Under the pieces are notes generated by a model. It was not told where the DNA came from. It saw nothing but the letters and a program-made list of their open reading frames with translations, and made no database searches. A stretch of 6,229 bases of DNA, taken from NCBI GenBank assembly GCA_021735725.1, contig JAIPGS010000050.1, forward strand, positions 1-6,229. The letters run 5' to 3'. A program made the position numbers and the translations under genes. Each line of letters begins with the position of its first letter. The stretch's first letter is position 1. Origin of the DNA: Candidatus Babeliales bacterium (GTDB taxonomy: Bacteria > Babelota > Babeliae > Babelales > CAIQNR01). Of the stretch, positions 6,047-6,229 are shown piece by piece.

Positions 6047-6229
6047 TCAAATTCCCCAAGAAGGAATCCAATATGACTTTTCTTTTTGTTCAGCAATTTT
6101 TATTTTTAAACGTTCAATCAAGTTTTGCGTATCTTGCATATTTATATAATCCTCTTCAGCAGAATCTATTGCATCTAAACGATCAAGTACATTTTCAAAA
6201 TTTGTCGAATCAATATCATTAAGAGCTTC
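6047..6229 (-). CDS. C-terminal part of an unidentified protein (5' end beyond the window)
   Basis: An open frame enters from the right edge and gives 60 residues before TGA at 6049-6047. It starts EALNDIDSTNFENVLDR and ends KSYWIPSWGI. The segment is rich in Asp and Glu with regularly spaced hydrophobic residues, and one stretch (about residues 32-51 of the visible part) looks like a charged amphipathic helix or short coiled coil. The tail holds two Trp and a Pro in its last eight residues. I do not recognise the family. It is supported as coding by the uninterrupted frame to the edge and by the strong terminator eight bases after its stop. The start and full length are unknown. Confidence 0.75.
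   Translation of the reverse strand, partial: EALNDIDSTNFENVLDRLDAIDSAEEDYINMQDTQNLIERLKIKIAEQKEKSYWIPSWGI

Noticed and set aside
5877..6071. A 64-residue minus-strand open frame upstream of leuS.
   Set aside because: It runs through the strong terminator and overlaps both the leuS start and the end of the right-edge gene in another frame; no family features.

Overview
The window is AT-rich (about one third G+C, judged by eye on sample lines) and densely coded. It uses the standard bacterial code: TGG for Trp, TGA as stop. Three conserved genes are recognisable: uvrB (partial), a family 4 glycosyltransferase and leuS. Two other complete genes encode small proteins with Sec-type signal peptides that I do not recognise, and one of these carries a eukaryote-like C2H2 zinc-finger pattern. 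Low G+C, exported orphans and a zinc-finger-like exported protein would suit a host-associated bacterium with a reduced genome, such as the Dependentiae (TM6) group. That placement is an inference; no marker here proves it.

Layout, left to right. (1) Positions 1-488, minus strand: N-terminal 162 codons of UvrB, running off the left edge. (2) Positions 489-637: intergenic region with a good minus-strand promoter candidate for uvrB, opposed plus-strand promoter candidates, and a leader stem-loop. (3) Positions 638-1663, plus: a predicted exported protein of 341 residues, unknown function. (4) Positions 1688-2806, minus: a GT-B glycosyltransferase, convergent with the previous gene across 24 bases that hold no hairpin. 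(5) Positions 2807-2913: divergent intergenic region with an inverted repeat and no convincing promoter. (6) Positions 2914-3498, plus: a predicted exported protein of 194 residues with zinc-finger-like Cys/His spacing. (7) Positions 3500-5938, minus: complete leucyl-tRNA synthetase, tail to tail with the previous gene, one base apart. (8) Positions 5939-6046: leuS leader, a weak promoter candidate, and a strong UUCG-loop terminator. (9) Positions 6047-6229, minus: the last 60 codons of an unidentified gene entering from the right.

The genes do not form one pathway. The conserved genes (DNA repair, glycosylation probably at the membrane, translation) and the right-edge fragment lie on the minus strand. 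The two exported orphans lie on the plus strand between them, each apparently with its own ribosome binding site and transcription unit. The pattern is of lineage-specific exported genes set singly into a housekeeping region. No mobile element, CRISPR array, tRNA, rRNA or integrase was seen.
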